IMG/VR virus record: IMGVR_UViG_3300001398_000002
Location: 91,232-155,231 of that record
Direction: 5' to 3' (one strand)
DNA from: a virus
Length of the DNA stretch: 64,000 nucleotides
A program made the translations under genes and the position numbers. The notes below the pieces were generated by a model. It was not told the DNA's origin. It did no database searches and saw only the letters and a list, made by a program, of their open reading frames with translations. Numbering within the stretch: position 1 is the first letter of the stretch; each line of letters begins with the position of its first letter. Positions 1 through 6,059 of the stretch are shown here, piece after piece.

Positions 1-24
1 CATGACCCTATGGTCTACACCGAT

Positions 25-101
25 TGGTTCCGGACTAGCGACTCGAACGCTACTCTCCCACGTTCAAAGCGTGGTTATCCTGGCCAGTAGACGATTCCGG
101 A
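25..101 (-). tRNA. tRNA-Gln (TTG), CCA encoded
   Basis: Cloverleaf read on the minus strand: acceptor TCCGGAA/GTCCGGA (last pair mismatched), anticodon stem CCACG/CGTGG with loop CTTTGAA, T-arm TAGCG-TTCGAGT-CGCTA, discriminator A and an encoded CCA. Confidence 0.85.
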
Positions 102-102
102 G

Positions 103-171
103 TGGTAACAAATGGACTCGAACCATAGTAGCTTGGCGTATGAAACCAGCTCTCCTCCTAGGAATGTTACC
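103..171 (-). tRNA. tRNA-Met or tRNA-Ile2-like (CAT)
   Basis: Acceptor GGTAACA/TGTTACC, discriminator A, anticodon loop TTCATAC, T-loop TTCGAGT, no CCA encoded. The outer anticodon and T-stem pairs are mismatched. CAT could be elongator Met or, if lysidine-modified, Ile. The initiator-like CAT tRNA is at 8625-8699. Confidence 0.75.
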
Positions 172-178
172 GTTTTTG

Positions 179-664
179 TTAGCTAAGAGTCCTGAGGGTG
201 CGCGGTTTTTGTCCTCGCCTCAATCTCTGTTTTCGCATCTTCTCTCTACAGTACACACGATGGGCTTCGCAGCATAATTCACATCGACATCCTCGATGAT
301 ATGCTGAATGGGTTCCGCATGGTCTAAGCTTTGGTATTTCGGGTATTTCTCCCACATGCTTAGGTTTCCTCCGTTCATGGTCCGCCAGTTTTATGGCGTT
401 ACAATTAGCACACAGCAGCTGATAATCGGTACTGCCAGTCAGAATCAACTTCAACACTCGTTGGTAGTAGCGGAATCCACTACCTGAGCTTTTCCGATCA
501 ATACCTCCGCCGCCATTCACGTGGTCTATGTGAATGGCTCTTGAATCGGTGAAGCCGCACTTTTTACATGCATCCCCTAGCAGCCTTAAGATCTCCGATC
601 GATTTCGGTTCTTCTTCTCACGCTGGCGAATCCCGTTACGACGTAACTTCTCTGCATGGTCCAT
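179..664 (-). CDS. HNH homing endonuclease in the tRNA array
   Basis: 161 aa counted from the ATG at 664; further upstream the same frame only translates tRNA genes backwards, so the longer start is rejected. A treble-clef HNH is visible: CKKCG at about residue 35, HIDHVNGGGG (catalytic His), then LLCANCNAIK. A second Cys/His cluster (CGTHSAYHRGCRCELCC) follows and probably binds Zn for DNA contact. It is free-standing between tRNA genes like the other HNH genes here, so it presumably homes into this locus. Target and activity are not known. Confidence 0.85.
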   Translation of the reverse strand: MDHAEKLRRNGIRQREKKNRNRSEILRLLGDACKKCGFTDSRAIHIDHVNGGGGIDRKSSGSGFRYYQRVLKLILTGSTDYQLLCANCNAIKLADHERRKPKHVGEIPEIPKLRPCGTHSAYHRGCRCELCCEAHRVYCREKMRKQRLRRGQKPRTLRTLS

Positions 665-705
665 GGCACATAGTGTATCACAGAAAACTATGGCCACACC
701 CGCAG

Positions 706-777
706 CGCTTCTGGCAGGAGTCGAACCTGCGTAAATTCTTTCGGAGAGAATTACCTGTTCCACTAGGATACAGAAGC
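706..777 (-). tRNA. tRNA-Arg (CCG)
   Basis: Acceptor GCTTCTG/CAGAAGC, discriminator G, anticodon stem ATTCT/AGAAT with loop CTCCGAA, T-arm GCAGG-TTCGACT-CCTGC. No CCA encoded. Confidence 0.88.
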
Positions 778-822
778 ATTTGTCTTGTCGTGGGCGAACA
801 GGGGATGAGCCCAGTATCACAG

Positions 823-913
823 CGGATAGGGTGGGATTTGAACCCACGGTGGTGTTTTTAAGTCCCACGTCAAGTTAGCAACCTGGTGCTTTAAGCCGCT
901 CAGCCACCTATCC
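823..913 (-). tRNA. tRNA-Ser (GCT), class II
   Basis: Acceptor GGATAGG/CCTATCC, discriminator G, loop TTGCTAA, long variable arm and T-arm GTGGG-TTCAAAT-CCCAC, all as expected for tRNA-Ser. Confidence 0.9.
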
Positions 914-920
914 AACGAAG

Positions 921-969
921 AGGAAGACGAGGGGTTCGAACCCTCAAAAAGTCCCAGACGACTTCTTCC
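921..969 (-). tRNA. tRNA-like gene lacking the anticodon arm
   Basis: 49 nt. Acceptor GGAAGAA/GTCTTCC pairs in 6 of 7 positions, a D-like arm GTC-GTCTGG-GAC and a perfect T-arm GAGGG-TTCGAAC-CCCTC are present, but only TTTTT stands where the anticodon arm should be. It may be a deletion remnant or a tRNA mimic; similar ones lie at 3130-3181 and 8486-8553. Confidence 0.5.
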
Positions 970-1067
970 ATTAGGTGTCCGAGGAGCGTAGCCGGCTCCC
1001 CGGACGGATTGTTTAAGACTGCTTAGAATCCACCACGGCGTTTAAGATCATCGATCAGCTCTAAAGC

Positions 1068-1169
1068 CCGCACAGCTTGCCGTTAGCTAACTTCCCAGCC
1101 ATGACCGTTAGTGCTCTGACGAGCATGGCTGGGAAGGTCGGAATCGAACCAACATTTACGGAGGATTGC
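1068..1169 (-). tRNA. Permuted tRNA gene, unit 2 (3' half precedes 5' half)
   Basis: Reading the minus strand, the 3' half comes first: anticodon 3' stem CCGTA (1161-1157), T-arm GTTGG-TTCGATT-CCGAC, acceptor CTTCCCA, discriminator G and encoded CCA (ends 1126). After a 28-nt linker comes the 5' half: acceptor TGGGAAG (1097-1091), D-arm AGCT-AACGGCA-AGCT, anticodon 5' stem TGCGG. Acceptor halves match perfectly and TGCGG/CCGTA pair with one wobble. Leader 1170-1177 also pairs with trailer 1046-1053 over 8 bp, which would close the anticodon region of the precursor. The break lies in the anticodon loop, so the anticodon is not resolved. Confidence 0.6.
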
Positions 1170-1244
1170 CGATGACCATTTGAGAGGTGGAACGCAGCAC
1201 TGTAACTCAGCTTGAACCCAAACCTAAACTTGACAGATACCGGT

Positions 1245-1360
1245 GATGCGCCTCTTGCCATATTGGGCCACCTCCCAGTAATGCTCGTTAGCGAACTGAC
1301 GAACATTGGCTGGGAGGGCAGGAATCGAACCTGCACAGGGCTCTCGCCCACATCGTAGTA
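1245..1360 (-). tRNA. Permuted class II tRNA gene, unit 1
   Basis: Minus strand order: GATGT (1354-1350), variable-arm-like hairpin GGGC-GAGA-GCCC, T-arm GCAGG-TTCGATT-CCTGC, acceptor CCTCCCA (1317-1311), discriminator G and CCA (to 1307); then a 29-nt hairpin linker; then 5' half TGGGAGG (1277-1271), a D-arm with 3-bp stem, and GCATC. CCTCCCA and TGGGAGG pair perfectly, and GCATC/GATGT can form the anticodon stem. Long variable arm and G73 suggest Ser. The anticodon is uncertain, possibly ACT. Confidence 0.55.
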
Positions 1361-1401
1361 CATTTCAAAAGGAGTCTTAGATTCAGCTTGGGGTAGTCTT
1401 T

Positions 1402-2136
1402 TCAGGTGGCGAACAGGTAGTCGAACACGGCTTCGCCGGCTGCTACCTTGGGCACCTCCACGAGATTGGCGTGCTCACGGGCAACCTTCGTTGCAGCCAT
1501 GAGCTTCTCCACTCGGTCACGAAGTTCTTGAGCACGGTTGCGGGGAATGGCGCCCGAGTACTTGGTGGTCGACCAGTAGCCGGCTACCTTGTCCTCATGG
1601 ACCACATCCACCTGAGCTGCGTGCTCCTTGGTGGCTTCAGCCTTGACGAAGGCACGCGGGATCTTCTTCGTCTTCGCCGTGCCGACAACGCCAGTACGGT
1701 AACAGTTCTGGTTGGTGTCAAGAGTCCAGGTCTCGTCTTGGGACAAGGTCGGGACCTTCACGATGTACGTGTGGATGTCGGTCAGCTGCTTCTCCAGCCA
1801 AAGCAAGTACGTTGCCGGAACATCCTTGAGGATGACCTTACCGTCCACGACCACGTCGGACTTGGCCGAACAGTTGGCGGTGTCACGAGCTATCGTCACG
1901 TCAAAGAGCGGGATCATGTGCTTGGCGACTTCCTTGAGAGTCTGCTCGACTCGAACCTGCACCTGAACGTTCTCCGGCGGGAACTGCTCGCCCTCTTCTT
2001 CGGCCGGCTTGTAGGTACGGGAGATGCCCGCCAAGAGCGGAGCCTTCTGCAAGGTCTGGTACAAGACCGTGATCTGCTCGTTGGTGTTCGTCTTGGTCTG
2101 CTTCTCGACCGCCAGAATTTGGTTCAGTTTCGCCAT
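1402..2136 (-). CDS. Conserved phage protein, unknown function
   Basis: 244 aa, starting MAKLNQILAVEKQTKTNTNE. The start-to-end pattern (KLN-ILAVE at the N-terminus, LYQ-LQK, SRTY) resembles a hypothetical protein family I know from large actinobacteriophages (DUF7873-type); I cannot give a function. Composition is soluble and mixed-charge, with no signal peptide, membrane segment or known catalytic motif. It lies between tRNA genes and is transcribed with them. Confidence 0.8.
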   Translation of the reverse strand: MAKLNQILAVEKQTKTNTNEQITVLYQTLQKAPLLAGISRTYKPAEEEGEQFPPENVQVQVRVEQTLKEVAKHMIPLFDVTIARDTANCSAKSDVVVDGKVILKDVPATYLLWLEKQLTDIHTYIVKVPTLSQDETWTLDTNQNCYRTGVVGTAKTKKIPRAFVKAEATKEHAAQVDVVHEDKVAGYWSTTKYSGAIPRNRAQELRDRVEKLMAATKVAREHANLVEVPKVAAGEAVFDYLFAT

Positions 2137-2239
2137 TGTCTTCTCTTTTCAATTTAGTCCCGCTCACGACGGGCAACAGTGTGAAGCCGTTCATACACCG
2201 AAGTGCCCTTGGTACCCCCACCTAGGTCGCTACGCCTAG

Positions 2240-2509
2240 TCACGCGCCCAGACGAAGTGTGTCGGCAGGCCCAGCAATCTGCTTACCGCCACGGAATACT
2301 CTGACCCAGGCCTCAGCCAATAGTTTCGTGTACTCCACTATGCGGGCCTCTGTGTCATCAGAGCATTTGATCGCAGGGAATGTCGCAATGACATCCCTAA
2401 TGTCTCCTGTGGCCCTCACTTCGAGTTTCTCCAAAGCACCTATCCGAACGTCGTCAACTGTTACGAAAAGAGACAGCGTTCTCAACTCGACTAGCAACTT
2501 CCTGGGCAT
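2240..2509 (-). CDS. Hypothetical protein (89 aa)
   Basis: 89-aa soluble protein starting MPRKLLVELRTLSLFVTVDD. No recognised motif. Codon use looks coding and it fills the space between the conserved protein at 1402-2136 and tRNA-Ser(GGA). Same strand as the tRNA array. Confidence 0.6.
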   Translation of the reverse strand: MPRKLLVELRTLSLFVTVDDVRIGALEKLEVRATGDIRDVIATFPAIKCSDDTEARIVEYTKLLAEAWVRVFRGGKQIAGPADTLRLGA

Positions 2510-2535
2510 TCACGAAGTGTAGCACAGACCAGCAG

Positions 2536-2623
2536 CGGAGAGCACAGGACTTGAACCTGCAATGGCTTTTAAGGGCCAACGCTGCCTTTCCAAGACAGTG
2601 CCTTACCATTAGGCTAACTCTCC
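2536..2623 (-). tRNA. tRNA-Ser (GGA), class II
   Basis: Acceptor GGAGAGT/GCTCTCC, discriminator G, anticodon stem CTGTC/GGCAG with loop TTGGAAA, long variable arm, T-loop TTCAAGT. Confidence 0.88.
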
Positions 2624-2629
2624 ATGTAG

Positions 2630-2701
2630 TCGGTACGGAAAGAATCGAACTTTCGTGTGCTGTGTATCAGACAACAATCCTAACCATTAGATGACGTACC
2701 G
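2630..2701 (-). tRNA. tRNA-Ile (GAT)
   Basis: Acceptor CGGTACG/CGTACCG perfect, discriminator A, D-stem ATCT/AGGAT, anticodon stem GTTGT/ACAGC with loop CTGATAC, T-arm GAAAG-TTCGATT-CTTTC. Confidence 0.82.
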
Positions 2702-2705
2702 GTAG

Positions 2706-2779
2706 TCGGCGATGCTGGAATCGAACCAGCCTAATGCCCCCGTTCCGAACGGGGTAACCCACCTTGAGTTTGATCGCCG
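2706..2779 (-). tRNA. tRNA-Pro (CGG)
   Basis: Acceptor CGGCGAT/ATCGCCG, discriminator A, anticodon stem CCCCG/CGGGG with loop TTCGGAA, T-loop TTCGATT. Confidence 0.88.
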
Positions 2780-2995
2780 ATGTAATCTTGATTCGGCCCT
2801 AGGGCCTGCTAAGCTAGAACCGTGCGGCTCTGGCTGCTAGTGGTTCTTTTTCTGGGCTGTACCTCACAGTCCCATAGGGAACCCCTCACTCTCCGACTCC
2901 AGAGCCTAGGGCACGGCCTGTAATGGCCCCGCCTCCAGCCTATGGGGATCACGTCGTTTATAGAACACATATGTACTATAAACGTCCTACATGGG

Positions 2996-3082
2996 TGCGT
3001 CATCAGAGAATCGAACTCTGCTACTACCTCGAAGGGGACCTGCATGTCAGACAGATGGGGTCACCAGCTCCACTCACGACGC
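2996..3082 (-). tRNA. Class II-like tRNA, anticodon probably GAC
   Basis: Acceptor GCGTCGT/ATGACGC, discriminator A, T-arm CAGAG-TTCGATT-CTCTG and a long variable arm (CCCC-TTCG-AGG). The best anticodon stem is TCTGT/GCAGG with loop CTGACAT, giving GAC (Val), which is odd for a tRNA with a long variable arm. Identity is uncertain. Confidence 0.6.
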
Positions 3083-3129
3083 ATAAATCAGCCAACGCCA
3101 ACGTTGATCACCATCAGTATTGGCCTAGC

Positions 3130-3181
3130 TCGGGTTGAGGACTCGAACCTCTTGGGCTGCCCTTACCTACCAGGTTCCCGA
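3130..3181 (-). tRNA. tRNA-like gene lacking the anticodon arm
   Basis: 52 nt. T-arm GAGG-TTCGAGT-CCTC, partial acceptor TCGGG/CCCGA and a D-like arm CCT-GGTAGGTA-AGG are recognisable. Only about nine bases lie between the D-like arm and the T-arm. Probably a deletion derivative. Confidence 0.4.
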
Positions 3182-3187
3182 ACTTAG

Positions 3188-3259
3188 TACCGCGTGAAGG
3201 AATCGGACCTTCCTGGTGCTGGGTGTAGACCAGCTGCCCTCCCAGAGGACTAACGCGGC
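3188..3259 (-). tRNA. tRNA-Val (TAC) with C at position 33
   Basis: Acceptor GCCGCGT/ACGCGGT, discriminator A, D-stem GTCC/GGGC, anticodon stem GCTGG/CCAGC closing loop TCTACAC. Position 33 reads C instead of the near-universal U. T-arm GAAGG-TCCGATT-CCTTC. Confidence 0.8.
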
Positions 3260-3274
3260 ACAGTCAACTAGCTG

Positions 3275-4048
3275 CTACTTCACCTCTGATTGACGTTGAG
3301 ACCAATAACCTCTTCCGGGTGTCGTGATCCCGAGTTGCTTACAACGTTTCTTGATAGCAGACCCAGAGACACCAAGTTGGTTAGCTAACTTCGTTACAGG
3401 GGTGGTCCACACCAAAGTGGACAATTCTATAGGATTTGGCCACTCAATCTTCTCTTTGCTGGCAGGTTTAGCAGCAAAAAATTTCACATCCCTACAAGGT
3501 TTACAATAGGGCCCTGATGTCTTTCTCCGTAGAGTGTTCTGGTTGAGGCGCAGTTTCTTTGAACAGGAAACACAAGAAGTCTCGACTATCAACAATGGGT
3601 CAGGCCTGTGTCCAAAGGTGCTTGTCTGACTGTGGCAGTTAGGGCACAGAAATCTCAAATTCTCTTGCCTACAATCTCTCCAATCACCACTCTTATGGTC
3701 GATTTGCAGAGTCAGACGGCCCCCTTGCCATTCGGGGGCTTGGGAGCAGACGGCGCAAACATGCAAGAAGCCCGCTTCAAGCATAGCCATTCTCAATCTA
3801 ACTGTCGTCTCACGATAGTTGATTTCCCTAAGAACCAAAACCTTATCCGATGACCGTCTTCTTGATGAGGGTTGGCCTCTTCTAGAAGGGTTGAAGTGAG
3901 ATGTGTCTAACCGATGCTCAATGATCAGCTTTTTGAAACGAGCCCAAACACCACCGCTTCTTCCATACACACCTAGAAATCCCAGCACGCCTGAAATAGA
4001 ACTGCTCAAGGCAACTGCCTCAGCTAGCTGCTTCTTCGTGTAGACCAT
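3275..4048 (-). CDS. HNH homing endonuclease with C-terminal HTH
   Basis: 257 aa from the ATG at 4048 (M13 of the open frame), where MVYTKKQLAEAV looks like a domain start. HNH core: CAVCSQAP, LQIDHKSGDWRDCRQENLRF, LCPNCHSQT; the His after ID is the catalytic candidate. A second zinc cluster CVSCSKKL...CKPCRD follows. The C-terminus is a helix-turn-helix (TKLANQLGVSGSAIKKRCKQ) ending RGYW, shared with the HNH proteins at 4955, 10160, 12365 and 7676. It ends 15 bases before tRNA-Val, the usual position of these genes in the array. Confidence 0.9.
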   Translation of the reverse strand: MVYTKKQLAEAVALSSSISGVLGFLGVYGRSGGVWARFKKLIIEHRLDTSHFNPSRRGQPSSRRRSSDKVLVLREINYRETTVRLRMAMLEAGFLHVCAVCSQAPEWQGGRLTLQIDHKSGDWRDCRQENLRFLCPNCHSQTSTFGHRPDPLLIVETSCVSCSKKLRLNQNTLRRKTSGPYCKPCRDVKFFAAKPASKEKIEWPNPIELSTLVWTTPVTKLANQLGVSGSAIKKRCKQLGITTPGRGYWSQRQSEVK

Positions 4049-4208
4049 GTACAAACACACCGATAAGTGAAAAAGTGTGTTCACCTGTCCTAATATTTAT
4101 GAAACACCTAGAATATGGCGGCCGTCGAATTCGTTGCTCAGCTATTGCTCACCCTTGTAACTGTTGTCCTTTGGACAACCAGTGAGATCGTCTACAAGTT
4201 GATCTGAG

Positions 4209-4281
4209 CGTCTTCCTCGGGATTCGAACCCGAAATAAAGCTTTCGAAGAGCCTTGTGATATCCAGTTTCACCAAGAAGAC
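4209..4281 (-). tRNA. tRNA-Arg (TCG)
   Basis: Acceptor GTCTTCT/GGAAGAC, discriminator G, anticodon loop CTTCGAA in stem AGGCT/AGCTT, T-arm TCGGG-TTCGAAT-CCCGA. Confidence 0.87.
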
Positions 4282-4285
4282 ATGG

Positions 4286-4358
4286 CGCTTCCCCCGAGAT
4301 TCGAACTCGGATCCAAAGGCTTAGAAGGCCTCGATGCTATCCGTTGCAACAGAGAAGC
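4286..4358 (-). tRNA. tRNA-Arg (TCT)
   Basis: Acceptor GCTTCTC/GGGAAGC, discriminator G, anticodon stem GAGGC/GCCTT with loop CTTCTAA, T-arm CCGAG-TTCGAAT-CTCGG. Confidence 0.88.
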
Positions 4359-4363
4359 GTGCG

Positions 4364-4438
4364 TGGCGTCTCCACTAGGATTTGAACCTAGAACGCGACT
4401 TTCGTAGAGTCGAGTGATATCCGTTTCACCATGGAGAC
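4364..4438 (-). tRNA. tRNA-Arg (ACG), CCA encoded
   Basis: Acceptor GTCTCCA/TGGAGAC, discriminator G, encoded CCA, anticodon stem CGACT/AGTCG with loop CTACGAA. Confidence 0.9.
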
Positions 4439-4440
4439 AT

Positions 4441-4515
4441 TGGTAGTGGCTGAGGGAATCGAACCCTCCTGGTCTACCTTGTCGAAGTAGTGCTCTCCCA
4501 GAGAACGAAGCCACC
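4441..4515 (-). tRNA. tRNA-Val (GAC) with C at position 33, CCA encoded
   Basis: Acceptor GGTGGCT/AGCCACT, discriminator A, encoded CCA. Anticodon stem CTACT/GGTAG closes loop TCGACAA, again with C33. The D-loop TCTGGGA is identical to that of tRNA-Val(TAC) at 3188-3259, so the two are related. Confidence 0.82.
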
Positions 4516-4520
4516 ATCAG

Positions 4521-4595
4521 AGGCGAGAGTGGGAATCGAACCCACGAAAAAACCGGACTTGCAAACCGGCGCCTTACCATTCAGACCATCTCGCC
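4521..4595 (-). tRNA. tRNA-Cys (GCA)
   Basis: Acceptor GGCGAGA/TCTCGCC, discriminator T as expected for Cys, anticodon loop TTGCAAG, T-arm GTGGG-TTCGATT-CCCAC. Confidence 0.9.
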
Positions 4596-4597
4596 AT

Positions 4598-4683
4598 TGG
4601 TGCTACCGACTGGACTTGAACCAGTACGTCCCAAAGAACGCCTCGTTTTGAGTGAGGTGCGGCTGCCATTACGCCACGGTAGC
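4598..4683 (-). tRNA. tRNA-Leu (CAA), CCA encoded
   Basis: Acceptor GCTACCG/CGGTAGC, discriminator A, encoded CCA, loop CTCAAAA, class II variable arm. Confidence 0.87.
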
Positions 4684-4772
4684 ATTACATCTTACAACTC
4701 TTGTATCTTGAGTCCAAGCTAATAGTAAGCTTGCCCTCCCCGTAAAAGTTAACCAGCCTTTCGGGCTAGTTG

Positions 4773-4854
4773 TGCTTCTGGTGGGGATCGAGCCCACACG
4801 TCCCTAAGGACACGACCTTCTAAGGGTCGCTCGGCTGCATTACGACACAGAAGC
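4773..4854 (-). tRNA. tRNA-Leu (TAG), class II
   Basis: Acceptor GCTTCTG/CAGAAGC, discriminator A, anticodon stem CGACC/GGTCG with loop CTTAGAA, variable arm GTCC-TTA-GGAC. The T-loop begins with C (CTCGATC) rather than T. Confidence 0.87.
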
Positions 4855-4887
4855 GTAGATAAGAGTGTTCGAGTCGAAGGTCCGGGT

Positions 4888-4949
4888 TGATTGCAGAAGG
4901 AGTTGAACCTTCACTAAGCCAGGTGCGTCTGCCATTCCGCCATTGGAGC
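4888..4949 (-). tRNA. Truncated tRNA (Leu-like 5' half, no anticodon arm)
   Basis: A D-arm typical of Leu tRNAs (GCGG-AATGGCAG-ACGC) and a T-arm GAAGG-TTCAACT-CCTTC are separated by only 12 bases, and the acceptor halves pair poorly. Probably a tRNA pseudogene. Confidence 0.4.
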
Positions 4950-4954
4950 ATGAG

Positions 4955-5662
4955 TTATCTGAATCTTCTGGAGGGCTTATTTGTAGGAGAATTCACCTTA
5001 GCCCAATAGCCTATGGGTCTGGTTTGGATTCCTCTCCGTAAGCACCTTTTCTTGATTGCAGTAGAGGAGACGCCAAGTGCCTTGGCTACCTGCACAGCTG
5101 ACTGCTCCCAAAGTAATCCCTCCAGCTCTTCATCTGAAGGCCAATGGATCTTTGTGGGTCTGGGGTTGGCGGACCTCTCCCTTTTGATTCCCTCCTCAGG
5201 AGCGCCTCGATGATGGCTCCTAACCTGGCGGGTCTTCAAGGCATGACACCAGACGCACAGTACACGTAAGTTTGATATTTTGTTATTCCCCCTGTCCGAA
5301 TCTACGTGATCTACATCAAGCATTCTAGCGTCTGTGTCGTACCCGCACGAATTACAGCTGGATCCGTATTCAGATAAGGCTCTTTCTCGATAGGAATACT
5401 TTCCCGTACCTCTCTCAAGGTGACCACCGTAGCTTGAGGCCCTTTCTTTGCAGAGCCTAGAGCAGAACACCAGGCCACTTTTAGAAAGTTTCAACCGACG
5501 TGCTCTGATGCTGAAAGGGGTTGAACATTGGGCACAAGTTACTGTGATATGTTTATTACGTAACTTGTGCCCACAATCCACAGAACAGGCTCGACGCTTG
5601 GGCAAAGCATGCTTGGAGGCTGTGTATTCCTTCTGACAGACTTCGCAGTTCTTTATGGGCAT
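4955..5662 (-). CDS. HNH homing endonuclease with zinc fingers and C-terminal HTH
   Basis: 235 aa. The N-terminus has two Cys4-type fingers (CEVCQKEY...CSVDCG and CAQCSTPF...CSRLC). The HNH core is at about 100-145: CNSCGYDTD, LDVDHVDSDRGNNKISNLRVL, CVWCHALK. A helix-turn-helix near the C-terminus (VQVAKALGVSSTAIKKRC) ends in IGYW, the same architecture as the neighbours at 3275 and 10160. It lies between a truncated tRNA and the tRNA-like element at 5699-5786. Confidence 0.9.
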   Translation of the reverse strand: MPIKNCEVCQKEYTASKHALPKRRACSVDCGHKLRNKHITVTCAQCSTPFSIRARRLKLSKSGLVFCSRLCKERASSYGGHLERGTGKYSYRERALSEYGSSCNSCGYDTDARMLDVDHVDSDRGNNKISNLRVLCVWCHALKTRQVRSHHRGAPEEGIKRERSANPRPTKIHWPSDEELEGLLWEQSAVQVAKALGVSSTAIKKRCLRRGIQTRPIGYWAKVNSPTNKPSRRFR

Positions 5663-5698
5663 ACCCTAGTAGTATTACAAGTGAATTGCGCAAACCAA

Positions 5699-5786
5699 GT
5701 GCTAGTGGAGCTGGGGAGAGTTGAACTCCCGTGCGCTTGCGTGCGAAGCAAGGCCCCGTCCCGACGGACAACCCCGTATCTACTAG
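5699..5786 (-). tRNA. tRNA-like element, anticodon CGC (Ala?)
   Basis: Clear anticodon arm CTTGC-TTCGCAC-GCAAG and T-arm GGGAG-TTCAACT-CTCCC. A 7-bp outer stem TAGTAGA/TCCACTA (one wobble) can form only if four extra bases sit between the T-stem and acceptor. Either an unusual tRNA or a pseudogene. Confidence 0.4.
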
Positions 5787-5872
5787 TGCTGTTGATAGGA
5801 CTCGAACCTACACGGGATTTGCATCCCACTGACACCTCAAGCCAGGGCGGCTACCAATTACGCCACAACAGC
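5787..5872 (-). tRNA. tRNA-Leu (GAG), class II
   Basis: Acceptor GCTGTTG/CAACAGC, discriminator A, stem CTGGC/GTCAG with loop TTGAGGT, variable arm GGGAT-GCAA-ATCCC. Confidence 0.87.
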
Positions 5873-6046
5873 ATGCTGTCGCTCTATACATCGTGAATGC
5901 GTTTGCTTGAAACGCTTCCACCATCTCCAGTATGTTAGTTCCTTGCCTCCGAAGCGGACGCCAGTCACCCAGGCTGAGGTCGCCTTGCATCTCTCACAAT
6001 GAGCTGTCTTGTGAGGGCCTAAGATAGTCCACTCTTTTCTGCTCGA
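5858..6046 (-). CDS. Small hypothetical protein (62 aa)
   Basis: Starts MSSRKEWTILGPHKTAHCER; preceded by AAAAGGGGTG, a usable ribosome site. HCERC could be half of a zinc site; the rest is Trp- and basic-rich. It starts 13 bases after the aminotransferase stop, so the two are probably co-transcribed. Its end runs 15 bases into tRNA-Leu(GAG). Confidence 0.45.
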   Translation of the reverse strand, partial: SSRKEWTILGPHKTAHCERCKATSAWVTGVRFGGKELTYWRWWKRFKQTHSRCIERQHAVVA

Positions 6047-6059
6047 CATGGCACCCCTT

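Noticed and set aside
665-868. N-terminal extension of the first HNH protein
   Set aside because: It translates tRNA genes on the minus strand (runs such as VGSNPTLS are typical tRNA read-through).
1126-1277. A single linear tRNA with a 75-base intron
   Set aside because: Acceptor pairing is better in the permuted arrangement for both neighbouring units, and no anticodon arm interrupted by an intron could be built.
1471-2157. Plus-strand ORF of 228 codons
   Set aside because: It is antisense to the conserved minus-strand protein at 1402-2136 and has unnatural composition.
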